Below, piece by piece: positions 45,591 through 55,191 of a stretch of 64,000 nt of DNA. This stretch comes from DASYXT01 sp035934555 (GTDB lineage: Bacteria > Verrucomicrobiota > Verrucomicrobiia > Limisphaerales > UBA8199). A program made the position numbers and the translations under genes. The stretch's first letter is position 1. Every line of letters starts with the position of its first letter. A model generated the notes under the pieces. That model searched no databases and was not told the origin of the DNA. It worked only from the letters and a program-made list of their open reading frames with translations. The stretch spans positions 1 through 64,000 of the forward strand of contig DASYXT010000135.1 of assembly GCA_035934555.1 (NCBI GenBank), in the 5' to 3' direction.

Positions 45591-46445
45591 TCAGGGGTTG
45601 AGCAGCAAAGCCGGATAGCGCTGAGCCATCCAGTGGGCATCGACGCACGGAGTGGTTGGGCCGGAACGCGTGGGGTAACCCCCGGGAGTGACCCATTTAT
45701 GTCCCTCCGCATGGCCGTCGGCAAAATTCATCGTGCTTTTCGCTCCGTGATTAACCGCCGGGTAATCAAGCCAGGTGGCATCGGCAAAATCAGGTGGGGT
45801 GCCAAGATTCAGCAGAAAGCCGCCCAGATTCTCCGTGAAAGGCGGGCGGCACAGGTTCTGCCGGTCATCTGCCTCTTCTAACCAAACAATCGCCGTGGCG
45901 GGATGCAGGATTTGGGTTTCCTTATAGATCACATTGGCCAAAGCCGTCGGTCCGCCCAAAAACCGATAGCTGCCGTTGAGGTAACCGGTTCCCGAATAGC
46001 TGTCATAGGCGAACTGCATCCCCGAACGTTGCGAGCGCAAATCCCCCGGACAATGGACGATCGCCGCATTGGGAGCATACTGGAACAGCGCCCCATATTT
46101 GTAAGTGAGTTGAATGACCGTCGTGGCGTAGGCATTACCAGTCAACCCCCGCAAGGAGGGATCGGTGTTCACTTTCGGATCATTGCTTTGCAAACGCCAT
46201 TCGGCCGCGTCGCCGGCCCCTTCCTCCAGGCCGACAATTTTATCCACATTGTCCGTCGCGTACATCTTCCAGGCCAGGATCAATTGCTTCTGGTTATTCA
46301 GGCAACTGGCTTCAGTCGCCTTCAACTTCGCCCGCTGCAACGCCGGCAACAACATCGCCGCCAGAATCGCGATGATGGCAATCACCACCAGCAATTCGAT
46401 CAAGGTGAAAGCGCCGGGAGCGCGCCCGTGCTTCAAGGAGTTCAT
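45591..46445 (-). CDS. Pseudopilin-like protein with prepilin N-terminus and DGH motif
   Basis: A protein of about 284 residues. The ATG at 46445 is chosen because it leaves a normal short leader (NSLKHGRAPGA) before FTLIELLVVIAIIAILAAML, the prepilin helix. The longer frame to 46559 would put about 38 extra residues before it. A C-terminal FADGHAEGHKW matches the DGH-type motif. It is divergent from the LamG gene (140 bp between starts) and may share its promoter region. Paralog of 24384-25151; no pilus assembly genes lie nearby. Confidence 0.85.
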   Translation of the reverse strand: MNSLKHGRAPGAFTLIELLVVIAIIAILAAMLLPALQRAKLKATEASCLNNQKQLILAWKMYATDNVDKIVGLEEGAGDAAEWRLQSNDPKVNTDPSLRGLTGNAYATTVIQLTYKYGALFQYAPNAAIVHCPGDLRSQRSGMQFAYDSYSGTGYLNGSYRFLGGPTALANVIYKETQILHPATAIVWLEEADDRQNLCRPPFTENLGGFLLNLGTPPDFADATWLDYPAVNHGAKSTMNFADGHAEGHKWVTPGGYPTRSGPTTPCVDAHWMAQRYPALLLNP

Positions 46446-46585
46446 CACTTCGAATGTGTGTGCTTGTAAGTTCCATCGGTACTGTACTCGATGGTTTGCC
46501 GACGGCAAGCAAATTGTCTTGCTTCCCCACCCTGCCCTGCTAACAATAAATGCTCGCAATGCAGCCTCTTCAATAAGGTCTTTCC

Positions 46586-48703
46586 ATGAACACTAAACGC
46601 AGCGTTCTGCTCACTTCCAGTTCCGCTTTGGCCGCTGGAATGGCCCAAGCCGCCGTCCAGTACTCCGGCCCGGTCAACAACGTCATTCCACTTCCCCCAG
46701 CCCCGGCCACCGGCGCCTACGTCGATGTTAATAACGACGGCGTACCCGATTTGGCTTTCGGGTTCAACGGCTACACCCAGGCCAATCATCAGAAGCCCTA
46801 TGTGTTCGCTTATCCGAACTTCGACCCCGGAACGGCGGTGCTGGCACGATTGAATGCCACCACCACCACCTACGGTTTGCCCGTCGCAGCCTTCGGCACC
46901 CTGATTGATCAAAATTATTTGCCCCCCAACCTCAGCACCGCCGACCAGGACCGCTCCTACTTCGACCAGGACGGCAACGGCACTTATGTGGGCGACTGGC
47001 TAACCGGCGCAAAAACCGACGGTTATATCGGGATGGAATTCTTCGACACCGCGGCGGCCACGACGAATTATGCCTGGGTACATATCATTTTTGATGACGC
47101 GTTCGCCGACGGCACGCCGTCCCTGACCATAGTGGATTATGCCTGGGAGGACAGCAACATGACCGGCATCATCGCCGGCTCAACCAACACCGTCGGCGCT
47201 CCCATCATCTATGCGGAGCCGCAAGGGCACACAGTGCCGGCCGGCAGCGCCGCGCAACTACAGGTCTCGGCCCTCGCCAATCCAGCTCCGAATTATCAGT
47301 GGCGGGCCGGCGCCATTGGGAGCGGAATCTACACGAATCTAACCGACGGCGGAACCATTTCAGGCTCGGACAGCGCGACGCTCAACATCGGTGGAGCACT
47401 GGCGGCCAACACGCTTGATTATATTGTCGTGGTCACCAACTCCCTGGGGGCGGTCACCAGCAGTCCACCAGCCACCCTCACCCTCACGCCACCCATCGCC
47501 TCCCCCACACCCCAGGTCTTATATGGCGGGCTCACGGGACACTTCCATATCAACGTCGCCAACGGTTTGCCGGCCAGTTATCACTGGCGGCAGAACGGAG
47601 TGAACTTGTCGGACAACAGCCGTGTGGTGGGCACAACAACCCCCAACCTCGCCATCGCCAATCTCCAAGCCGCAGATACCGGCAATTACGACGTGGTGCT
47701 CACAGCCGGGTCGCTGTCGGTGACCAGCACGGTTGCGTCGCTCAGTGTCCTGCCCGCCAATGGCGAGAGCCTTTACCAGGCTGCCCTCCTGGCCGCCCAG
47801 CCACTCGCCTATTACCCTCTCAACGAGACCAGCAACCCGGGCAGCAGTAATGCCGTCGCGTTCGACAATGCGGGCGGCTATAACGGAATCTACGGCCTTG
47901 ATGTTACCAATGGTTCGTCGGGCATTGCCGGCCCTCGCCCGACTGATGGCTTTCCGGGTTTCGCTGCGAATAACCTGGCGACCCGCTACGCTACCAACGA
48001 TCCGGACTCGTTCATCACGCTGGCTCCCTGGCATTTGAATTCCAATACCGCCACGTTCACCGCCTGGATAAACCCCGCTAACCCGGTCGAGGGTCAAATC
48101 AACGGGATCATTGGCTCCGGCACGACCAACAGCAGCTTTGCCGGGATTCACTATTTTTATCAGGCCACCGGCGCCAACTGGGATTTAGGTTATGCCTGGA
48201 ACGACCCTGCCAATGCGGCGCTGTTTTTTGACTCGCAGATTGCGCCGCCGGCCTATCAATGGTCCTTCGTCGGGCTGGTGATTACCCCCTCCAACGCTAC
48301 TTTGTATGTGTTTAACACCGGTGCGACGAACAGCGCCCTCTCCGCCAATGTGACCAATCTGGTGATGGCCTTTGCCACGCCCGAGTACATCGGAACCTCC
48401 CCGGACGGTATCAGGGGCTCGCGGGACTTCGAAGGGACAGTTGATGAAGTCGCCGTCTTCAACCGTCCGCTGGGACCCAATGAGCTGCAGACCCTGTACA
48501 ACGCCGCGCTTGGGATTTCGCCGCCAGTGACCCTGCAAATCACCCGCGTGGGCAACAACATCCAACTGGCCTGGGGCACGCTCGGGCGGTTGCTGGAGGC
48601 CAACAATGTGAACGGTCCCTGGACGACAAATTCGCTCGCGACCTCGCCTTACACAGTATCCCCGACCAACTCGAGCAAGTTCTACCGCGTGCGGGTTTAT
48701 TAA
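46586..48703 (+). CDS. Secreted Ig-LamG protein with FYRVR C-terminal module
   Basis: A 705-residue exported protein. After a signal peptide, residues about 20-200 carry the same beta domain as the PEP-CTERM protein at 44797 (YSGPV, DLAFGFNGYTQ, DGYIGMEFFDTAAATTNYAW). Two Ig-like domains (about 205-395) follow, then a LamG sandwich (about 400-640: YYPLNETSNPGSSNAV, FTAWINPANPVEGQ, YIGTSPDGIRGSRDFEG). The end (ITRVGNNIQLAWGTLG, EANNVNGPW, SKFYRVRVY) is the shared beta module. LamG domains usually bind glycans. No catalytic site is evident. Confidence 0.85.
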   Translation: MNTKRSVLLTSSSALAAGMAQAAVQYSGPVNNVIPLPPAPATGAYVDVNNDGVPDLAFGFNGYTQANHQKPYVFAYPNFDPGTAVLARLNATTTTYGLPVAAFGTLIDQNYLPPNLSTADQDRSYFDQDGNGTYVGDWLTGAKTDGYIGMEFFDTAAATTNYAWVHIIFDDAFADGTPSLTIVDYAWEDSNMTGIIAGSTNTVGAPIIYAEPQGHTVPAGSAAQLQVSALANPAPNYQWRAGAIGSGIYTNLTDGGTISGSDSATLNIGGALAANTLDYIVVVTNSLGAVTSSPPATLTLTPPIASPTPQVLYGGLTGHFHINVANGLPASYHWRQNGVNLSDNSRVVGTTTPNLAIANLQAADTGNYDVVLTAGSLSVTSTVASLSVLPANGESLYQAALLAAQPLAYYPLNETSNPGSSNAVAFDNAGGYNGIYGLDVTNGSSGIAGPRPTDGFPGFAANNLATRYATNDPDSFITLAPWHLNSNTATFTAWINPANPVEGQINGIIGSGTTNSSFAGIHYFYQATGANWDLGYAWNDPANAALFFDSQIAPPAYQWSFVGLVITPSNATLYVFNTGATNSALSANVTNLVMAFATPEYIGTSPDGIRGSRDFEGTVDEVAVFNRPLGPNELQTLYNAALGISPPVTLQITRVGNNIQLAWGTLGRLLEANNVNGPWTTNSLATSPYTVSPTNSSKFYRVRVY

Positions 48704-49115
48704 GCCGACTGGAGCTCCAAATACTGAGATGCGCACTCTATCGTGAATGACAAGTGGCAAGAAATGACAAGATTATCTGCTTGACACCTCGGCGCCACCG
48801 TCCAAGCTCAATATTATGAACGAAGGGTGCCCCACTCGACGTTCGCTGCGACTCGCCTCACCACAGCCGCTCGATGTGAACTCACTGCTGTGCCATGGCG
48901 AGTGCATGTGCCCGCGCCGCGGGTCCGCTTCCATTAGATCAATCGGCGCTGGAAGCCTTAACGTTATTAGGGAACCGCTGCATTTTAGGCTGCTCCACTC
49001 GCCGGTTTTTGTAGTTCTCGCCCGAAGTTGCGTCGCCAAGAAGGCCGCCGGGGCTCACGCAGCAGGGCAGTCGCCCTTTTCGGGTCCACCCGCCAAATCT
49101 TATCCCCTCGCAAGT
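48704..49115. other. Intergenic leader with direct repeats
   Basis: This separates the LamG gene from the GH78 giant when its start is taken at 49116. The open frame reaches back to 48816, but residues before the signal peptide look random. A direct repeat AATGACAAG occurs at 48746-48754 and 48763-48771, 17 bp apart, and could be a regulator site. No riboswitch was recognised. Confidence 0.4.
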
Positions 49116-52100
49116 ATGAACCCTAAGTTCTCAGCCTTAATCGCATTTTTGTCTTTCACGTTTTGGAGTTCAGCCCAGCCTGCCTCCGGCACGGCATCTT
49201 CGCCCTATTCCATCGTTGAAAGAGGCCCGCACCACAGGCTTTGGCAACGCGTCACGTGGGTCACGAACGCATTTGATGGCTCCGCTAGGGCCAGGACCAA
49301 TTCCTACGTGGAAATGGCAACTGGATTGGAGCACACCGTTAACGGGCAGTGGGTGGATTCAAGCGATCAAATCCAGTTAACTTCCACGGGCGCGGAGGCG
49401 ACCAACTCGCAACACCAGGTTCAGTTTCGTGGAAATATCAATTCAGCCGGAGCGATAACCACCCTCACTGCGGACGGAAAGGGACTCAGTTCCAGTGTCT
49501 TGGGGCTCGCTTATGCCGATTTATCTAGCGGAAAATCGATTCTGATCTCCGAAATCAAGGATTCAACCGGCCAACTGCTCCCTTCGGGCAATCAGGTTCT
49601 TTACACGAATGTGTGCACGGACATCCTCGCAGACCTTCTCTACCAAAACAGCGTTGCCAGCCTTGAGCAAATACTTGTCATCCGTAGCCAATTACCTGAT
49701 CCGGCCCAGTGGGGCTTGAACTCTGCAATGTGCGTGTTGCAGCTGATCACCGATTTCGGAACCAACGCGCCGGCGCCCCAAATCACCGAAACCGCCGTCG
49801 GGGCAGAAATTGATGATTTCCTCGATTTCGGAGCGATGAAAATGCCGCAAGGCGCGGCCTTCGCCCTCGGCTCGGAGGACAACAGAATCCCAGTCACTAA
49901 ACGCTGGCTCATCTCAACGAACGACGGACGCAACGTTCTCGTGGAACAGGTCCCATTTGTAGCGGTCCAACCGCAACTCCAGGGATTACCCCCGCCCCCT
50001 GGCACCGCCAGTCTCGAAGGTTCGCCGGACCCGCTGCTGCATCGGGTTCTGGCGCGACTGCCTCTGCCGGCACCAAGGCCGGCCGGAAAACAAACGCCCA
50101 GCCTTCAGCTCGCGCGCAACCCGCCTAGCGCAAAAGGGTTCGCGCTCGACTATATTCTTCTCACAACCCAGACAAATCAGTTTCAGTCAGATTTAACGTA
50201 CTACATCCCAGGGGGTTACACCATTCACCTTTCAGGCAGCAATGTCTTTGAGGGTGGAACCGTGATCAAGTACGGAACCAACGCTTCGATTTCGGCAAGC
50301 CTTTCCACAAGCACTAGCATCAATTTTTTTGGCGATATGTACCGCCCAATCGCCATGACGGCGAGCGACGATAATTCCTGTGGGCAGACCATTGCAGGCT
50401 CAACTGGGACTCCAACAAATTATTACGCAAACCCGGCGCTTTATCTCTCCAGTTCGGGGGTTGTTTCACCCACGCTGGCGAATTTCAGGATCTCTTTCGC
50501 CCAGCAAGCTATCCATGCTGATGCGACGTCGTTGACCTTGTTCCTGTCTGACGGCCAGATTGTGAACTGCTCAGCAGGGGTTTATTCCGAAGGCCAAGGA
50601 AGCGCGTTCTTTAGGAATATGCTTTTCGCCAAATTCTCGACGGCCCTCAACCTGTCTTACATGAACGCCTCCGCGCAGAACGTCACCTTTGATGGCTTAC
50701 CCCCGCAACCTCCCTCTTACACCCCCTGCTTCTTGCTGTTGCCTGCGGGTGGCCCAACTAACACGATGACGCTCAACCTTGTGAACTGCATTCTCGACGA
50801 TATAAGCAGCTTTTCGACCGCCAACCCGAATGCCATAAGCGGTGATCATAATGGCTTTTACAATAATAATGGCCAGGCGGCCTTTGGCAGCTCTCCGCTC
50901 AGTACAACGATCAACCCTTTTCAGACCGTTGGGGCCGGCAATTATTATCTTGCAACAGGCGGTAATTTTAGGAACGCAGGTTCAACAAACATAGATTCTT
51001 CTCTCCTCACGGATCTGAGCAAGAGGACGACTTACCCACCAATCGTTTACGCCCAGACGATCATCAGTAACCTCCTCACGCTTTTCCCGCAAGCGCAGCG
51101 CAATGACTCGATACCGGACCTTGGATACAGTTATGCCCCCCTGGACTATGCGCTCGGCTTCGTCGCCGCGATGAGTCCTATCACGATATCCGTCACGCCG
51201 GGAGCCGTCATCGCCACATTCGGGACCAACACGGGCACATACGGCATCGGAATCTTGAATGGCGCCCGACTCTTGTGCAAAGGGGCACCCAATAATCTCA
51301 GCAGAATCGTTTGTTACAATACGGTGCAGGAAGAGTCCACGAGCGCTTGGGAAGAACCTTCCGCCGGCATGATCACCGACAACTTTGGGGCGGGTGCCGC
51401 AGGTGGTCTGAATTGCCGGTTCACTGATTTCTCCTCTTTGGCCCAGGACGTTTCTCACCTGAACATGGCCACGGTCATTGCCAATCTCCAAGACTCGCAA
51501 CTCCATGGTGGCGCACTGACGGCGTTTCCCAGCACGATCAACCTCACCAACTGCCTACTGGAACGGGTGCACTCCTGGCTTTGGCAGGAGGATAACGCCC
51601 AGCCGGTGGTTCGCAACAATCTCTTTTTTGGAGGCACCTTTGATTTCTTGCCGATGGTGGCAACTAACGCTATCGTCCAAGATAACTGTTTCGATCAGAC
51701 GGTCATCCCCGAGGATCTAACGGCGTCTGGCTACTTGGGCGGCCATAACGCCAGTGTGACAAACTACGACCACATGAAGCCGGCTTTCCCCAGCGATCTG
51801 GTCCTTTCCAACTCGCCCGCCTACCAGGCCGGACCGCTCGGCAACTTTTACCAACTCAGCACCGGACGCCTGTTTAACGCCGATACGAACACCACCGCAG
51901 ACCAGGTCGGGCTGTACCATTATACGACCATCACAAATCTGGTCAACAATCTCGAAATCAAGGAAACCAACAGTTTCCTGGATTGCGGTTATCACTATGT
52001 CGCCGCGGACGCGAGCGGCATTCCCATCGATTCAGACGGGGGTGTGGTTCCGGATTATCTCGAGAATACCGCAGGCGATGGTCACACCAATAATGTTGGC

Positions 52101-55100
52101 GAGATCAACTGGCAGGATCCGTCGGGCGATTTTAACTACCTTTTGCTTCCACAATACTTGCGGTGCGAATACCGCGTCGACCCCTGGGGTGTGACTACCA
52201 ATTACGGGCCACCTAGGCTATATTGGATCGTGACGTCAACCCAACGCGCTGACAGGCAGGTCGCCTATCAAATCCAAGTGGCCACGAGCACAAATAACCT
52301 CAATGCCGGCTACGGCGACATGTGGGACAGTAGCAAGGTTTTTTCCGCCCAAACCACGCACGTGGAATATAACGGCCTGCCCCTTGCCTCGGGGCAGCGC
52401 CTCTGGTGGCATGTACGGACCTGGGACCTCTACACCGGCCTTGCCTCACCATGGAGTACTAATGCCTTCTTCCAGATGGGGCTTTTATCCACCAACGACT
52501 GGCAAGCCCAGTGGCTAACCACCTCAACAGATCCAGGCGATAATGTTTCACCCATTTACCGGCACGCGTTTGTGCAACTCACAAATAATATTAAACGGGC
52601 TACGGCCTATGTTTCGGCCAAAGGGGTTTATGAGCTCTGGATTGATGGGCAACGTATAGGCCAACATATACTCGCGCCCGAATGGACGGACTACAACCAA
52701 CGATTCCAATACCAAACTTATGACGTTACTCCTTACTTACTTTCGACAAACACGGATGGCACTAATCACGCTATCGGAGCCATTGTCGGAGAAGGCTGGT
52801 TTCACGGCAGTATAAGCCACGATGCCGCAGGATATTACTATTATACCAACTACAACACTTCGCATGGACCGAAACAAATTCTCGTTCAACTCCAAATAGA
52901 TCAGAACGACGGTTCGAGTAACGTCGTGGCAAGTACTGGCAACTGGGCCTGCGACACCAATGGACCTGTCGAGTATGCCTCGATCGAGCAAGGTGAGACG
53001 AGCGACACAACCAGGTTAGCATCGGTTTCGAACTGGAGTACGTTTCAATATGCGGGACAGGCAGATGTATTCACTGCTCCCGTAGCGACAGAGCCGCTCA
53101 TCGTGACCCAATTGGTTGCCCAACCGGCGGATCCCATTCAAAGCATAGACTATGTGGAACCTATTGACATGTGGACAAACAGGAACGGTGGCGCCACTGG
53201 CAACCGGTTTGTGCGAATTTACGATATGGGACGTGTGATTGAAGGATGGTGTGTTCTTTCATTAGTCAATACGAATGAACCCACAGGAACTAACATTTAT
53301 CTTCGTCACGCAGAGTCCCTTCAACTAGACTCGAATAATCAGCAAGTTCGCGGGGCAAACATCAGCATTTACAGTCTCTGCGGAACCTGGGGCAGCACTC
53401 GAATGGCGGCCCAAAAGGAGACATATGTCATCTTGCATACAAATAGTGTGCAGCAGTTCCAGCCACACTTTACTTATCATGGCTTTCGGTTCGTCGAGGT
53501 CGACGCCCCCGAAGACATTGCGCTTTCTACGAATGCGCTCGTTGGTTGGGTTATCAGAACAGGAATGGCAACCACGGGGGCGTTCAGTTGTTCTCAGCCA
53601 GACGTGAATCAGCTAATGACCAATGCTTATCACACCCTTGAAAACAATGTATATGGACTGCCTACCGCTTGCGCCGATAGGAACGAGCGCTATGGATGGT
53701 TTTGTGACACAGATGTTGCGGCCCAGAGCTCTGCTTTCCTGCTCGATATGGCATCACTCTGGACCAAAAGCATTCGGGACATTCGCGATGACCAATTCGG
53801 TGGCGCGTCGTTCGGCGGATTCTTCTATCATGGCTATTACAGCATAATCAATCCTAGCGTGGGTGGAGGAGGTGTCGGCGACATCGGCATTTCCAGTGGA
53901 GGTGTGATACGGCCCTGGCGACTTTATGAAAATTATGCCGATGTCAGAATGCTTAACGAGGATTATCTTTCGGTGAGCAACTGGCTCAACTTCCTCGGAG
54001 TTAATTGGCCCAATAATCATTTGACACCATGGGAATCAGCGGGCGACGCTGATGTGTGTAACATGGGTCAGTTCTCGTATGTCCCCTCGGGATGGCCGGC
54101 GGCGAATGCCCAGATGAGCGCTGGTGTTCAGGGTTTGTGGGCGTACGTCTGTTCGGCGGATCTGGCTGCGAATATGTCGCAGGTTCTTCAGGATGTAGCC
54201 TTAGCCTCTGGCAATACAGCGGTCGCCACAGTTTTGGGAAGTAATTATACAGCCTACACGAATACCGCTGCGAATATTAGAACGTATTTTACAAATGCAG
54301 CAAACGGCTTGGTGACATATGATGCACAGACCGGTACTAATATCGTGAGCGTTGGAAATGGGACGCAGGGGGATTACGCCAACGCCCTTTACTTCAATAT
54401 GGTTCCAACATCGCAGCGATCGAATTGTCTATATTTACTGTTAAATGCTGCAAACAAGGGTATTCTTAATTATAATCATAATTACAGTCCCCCTTCACCA
54501 CTGCCGCCATGTACGAATCATTTGTCTACAGGCGCATTTGCAACAACACGTGCGATTCTCGAGCTGACGGCGAATGGTTTTAATTCTGAAGCGTATTCGC
54601 TTTTATTGGATTATCCGTTCCCCTCCTGGCTTTATAACGTCACTAATGGCGGTGCCATTTATTCTAGCACCTTAAGCGGGACCTATGGTGCCAGCACGTG
54701 TTGGGAGCACTGGAATGGTTGGGTCTCCGGGACCGGAGGAGGTTACGCCAGTCTGGGTCCGGGCACTTACAATTCCTTCAATGAACTATGGAATACATCG
54801 GTTGGCGAATGGATTTGGAGAGTTGTAGCGGGTATTAATCCTGATGATAATAACCCCGGTTTTCAAAATGTGATCATCTATCCTCAGCCCGGAGGATCGA
54901 TTACAAACTGCTCTGCCGCATTCAACTCCATTCACGGTGCGATCGTTTCCGCATGGACGAACGCACCAACGACCTACACCTTGAGCGTCACCGTACCAGC
55001 GAATAGCACTGCTTCTATTTTTGTTGTCGGGTCTACCAATTTGGCAAATATAACAGAGAGTGGCACGGGCTCGTCAAATTTCGTTGGTCTTCTGAGTTCA

Positions 55101-55172
55101 CCTGTAATTACGAATGGTGTAGCGCTTTTCGAGGTGGGCTCTGGCTCGTACGATTTTAAAGTTAGTTTTTGA
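49116..55172 (+). CDS. Giant secreted beta-helix/GH78 alpha-L-rhamnosidase fusion
   Basis: About 2018 residues. The ATG at 49116 is chosen for its signal peptide (NPKFSALIAFLSFTFWSSAQ). Residues about 25-350 are a beta-rich domain. About 370-960 look like a right-handed beta-helix (FEGGTVIKYGTNASIS, many short Asn/Ser-rich turns). A calcium-type loop follows (IDSDGGVVPDYLENT, about 967-981). From about 1030 comes a GH78 enzyme: Fn3-like (LWWHVRTWDLYTGLASPWS), N-domain (YELWIDGQRIGQHILAPEW), sandwich (FTYHGFRFVEVDA), and an (alpha/alpha)6 barrel with CADRNERYGWFCDTD (about 1518) and TCWEHWNGW (about 1860). The Asp of the usual RDER motif is Asn here. It should hydrolyse rhamnosides after export. 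DNA from about 52700 on is visibly more AT-rich. Confidence 0.85.
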   Translation: MNPKFSALIAFLSFTFWSSAQPASGTASSPYSIVERGPHHRLWQRVTWVTNAFDGSARARTNSYVEMATGLEHTVNGQWVDSSDQIQLTSTGAEATNSQHQVQFRGNINSAGAITTLTADGKGLSSSVLGLAYADLSSGKSILISEIKDSTGQLLPSGNQVLYTNVCTDILADLLYQNSVASLEQILVIRSQLPDPAQWGLNSAMCVLQLITDFGTNAPAPQITETAVGAEIDDFLDFGAMKMPQGAAFALGSEDNRIPVTKRWLISTNDGRNVLVEQVPFVAVQPQLQGLPPPPGTASLEGSPDPLLHRVLARLPLPAPRPAGKQTPSLQLARNPPSAKGFALDYILLTTQTNQFQSDLTYYIPGGYTIHLSGSNVFEGGTVIKYGTNASISASLSTSTSINFFGDMYRPIAMTASDDNSCGQTIAGSTGTPTNYYANPALYLSSSGVVSPTLANFRISFAQQAIHADATSLTLFLSDGQIVNCSAGVYSEGQGSAFFRNMLFAKFSTALNLSYMNASAQNVTFDGLPPQPPSYTPCFLLLPAGGPTNTMTLNLVNCILDDISSFSTANPNAISGDHNGFYNNNGQAAFGSSPLSTTINPFQTVGAGNYYLATGGNFRNAGSTNIDSSLLTDLSKRTTYPPIVYAQTIISNLLTLFPQAQRNDSIPDLGYSYAPLDYALGFVAAMSPITISVTPGAVIATFGTNTGTYGIGILNGARLLCKGAPNNLSRIVCYNTVQEESTSAWEEPSAGMITDNFGAGAAGGLNCRFTDFSSLAQDVSHLNMATVIANLQDSQLHGGALTAFPSTINLTNCLLERVHSWLWQEDNAQPVVRNNLFFGGTFDFLPMVATNAIVQDNCFDQTVIPEDLTASGYLGGHNASVTNYDHMKPAFPSDLVLSNSPAYQAGPLGNFYQLSTGRLFNADTNTTADQVGLYHYTTITNLVNNLEIKETNSFLDCGYHYVAADASGIPIDSDGGVVPDYLENTAGDGHTNNVGEINWQDPSGDFNYLLLPQYLRCEYRVDPWGVTTNYGPPRLYWIVTSTQRADRQVAYQIQVATSTNNLNAGYGDMWDSSKVFSAQTTHVEYNGLPLASGQRLWWHVRTWDLYTGLASPWSTNAFFQMGLLSTNDWQAQWLTTSTDPGDNVSPIYRHAFVQLTNNIKRATAYVSAKGVYELWIDGQRIGQHILAPEWTDYNQRFQYQTYDVTPYLLSTNTDGTNHAIGAIVGEGWFHGSISHDAAGYYYYTNYNTSHGPKQILVQLQIDQNDGSSNVVASTGNWACDTNGPVEYASIEQGETSDTTRLASVSNWSTFQYAGQADVFTAPVATEPLIVTQLVAQPADPIQSIDYVEPIDMWTNRNGGATGNRFVRIYDMGRVIEGWCVLSLVNTNEPTGTNIYLRHAESLQLDSNNQQVRGANISIYSLCGTWGSTRMAAQKETYVILHTNSVQQFQPHFTYHGFRFVEVDAPEDIALSTNALVGWVIRTGMATTGAFSCSQPDVNQLMTNAYHTLENNVYGLPTACADRNERYGWFCDTDVAAQSSAFLLDMASLWTKSIRDIRDDQFGGASFGGFFYHGYYSIINPSVGGGGVGDIGISSGGVIRPWRLYENYADVRMLNEDYLSVSNWLNFLGVNWPNNHLTPWESAGDADVCNMGQFSYVPSGWPAANAQMSAGVQGLWAYVCSADLAANMSQVLQDVALASGNTAVATVLGSNYTAYTNTAANIRTYFTNAANGLVTYDAQTGTNIVSVGNGTQGDYANALYFNMVPTSQRSNCLYLLLNAANKGILNYNHNYSPPSPLPPCTNHLSTGAFATTRAILELTANGFNSEAYSLLLDYPFPSWLYNVTNGGAIYSSTLSGTYGASTCWEHWNGWVSGTGGGYASLGPGTYNSFNELWNTSVGEWIWRVVAGINPDDNNPGFQNVIIYPQPGGSITNCSAAFNSIHGAIVSAWTNAPTTYTLSVTVPANSTASIFVVGSTNLANITESGTGSSNFVGLLSSPVITNGVALFEVGSGSYDFKVSF

Positions 55173-55191
55173 CGACTCTTTAGGAAAATTT

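Noticed and set aside
48816..49115. Extended N-terminus of the GH78 giant from the ATG at 48816
   Set aside because: The extra 100 residues have no signal or domain and precede a normal signal peptide at 49116.
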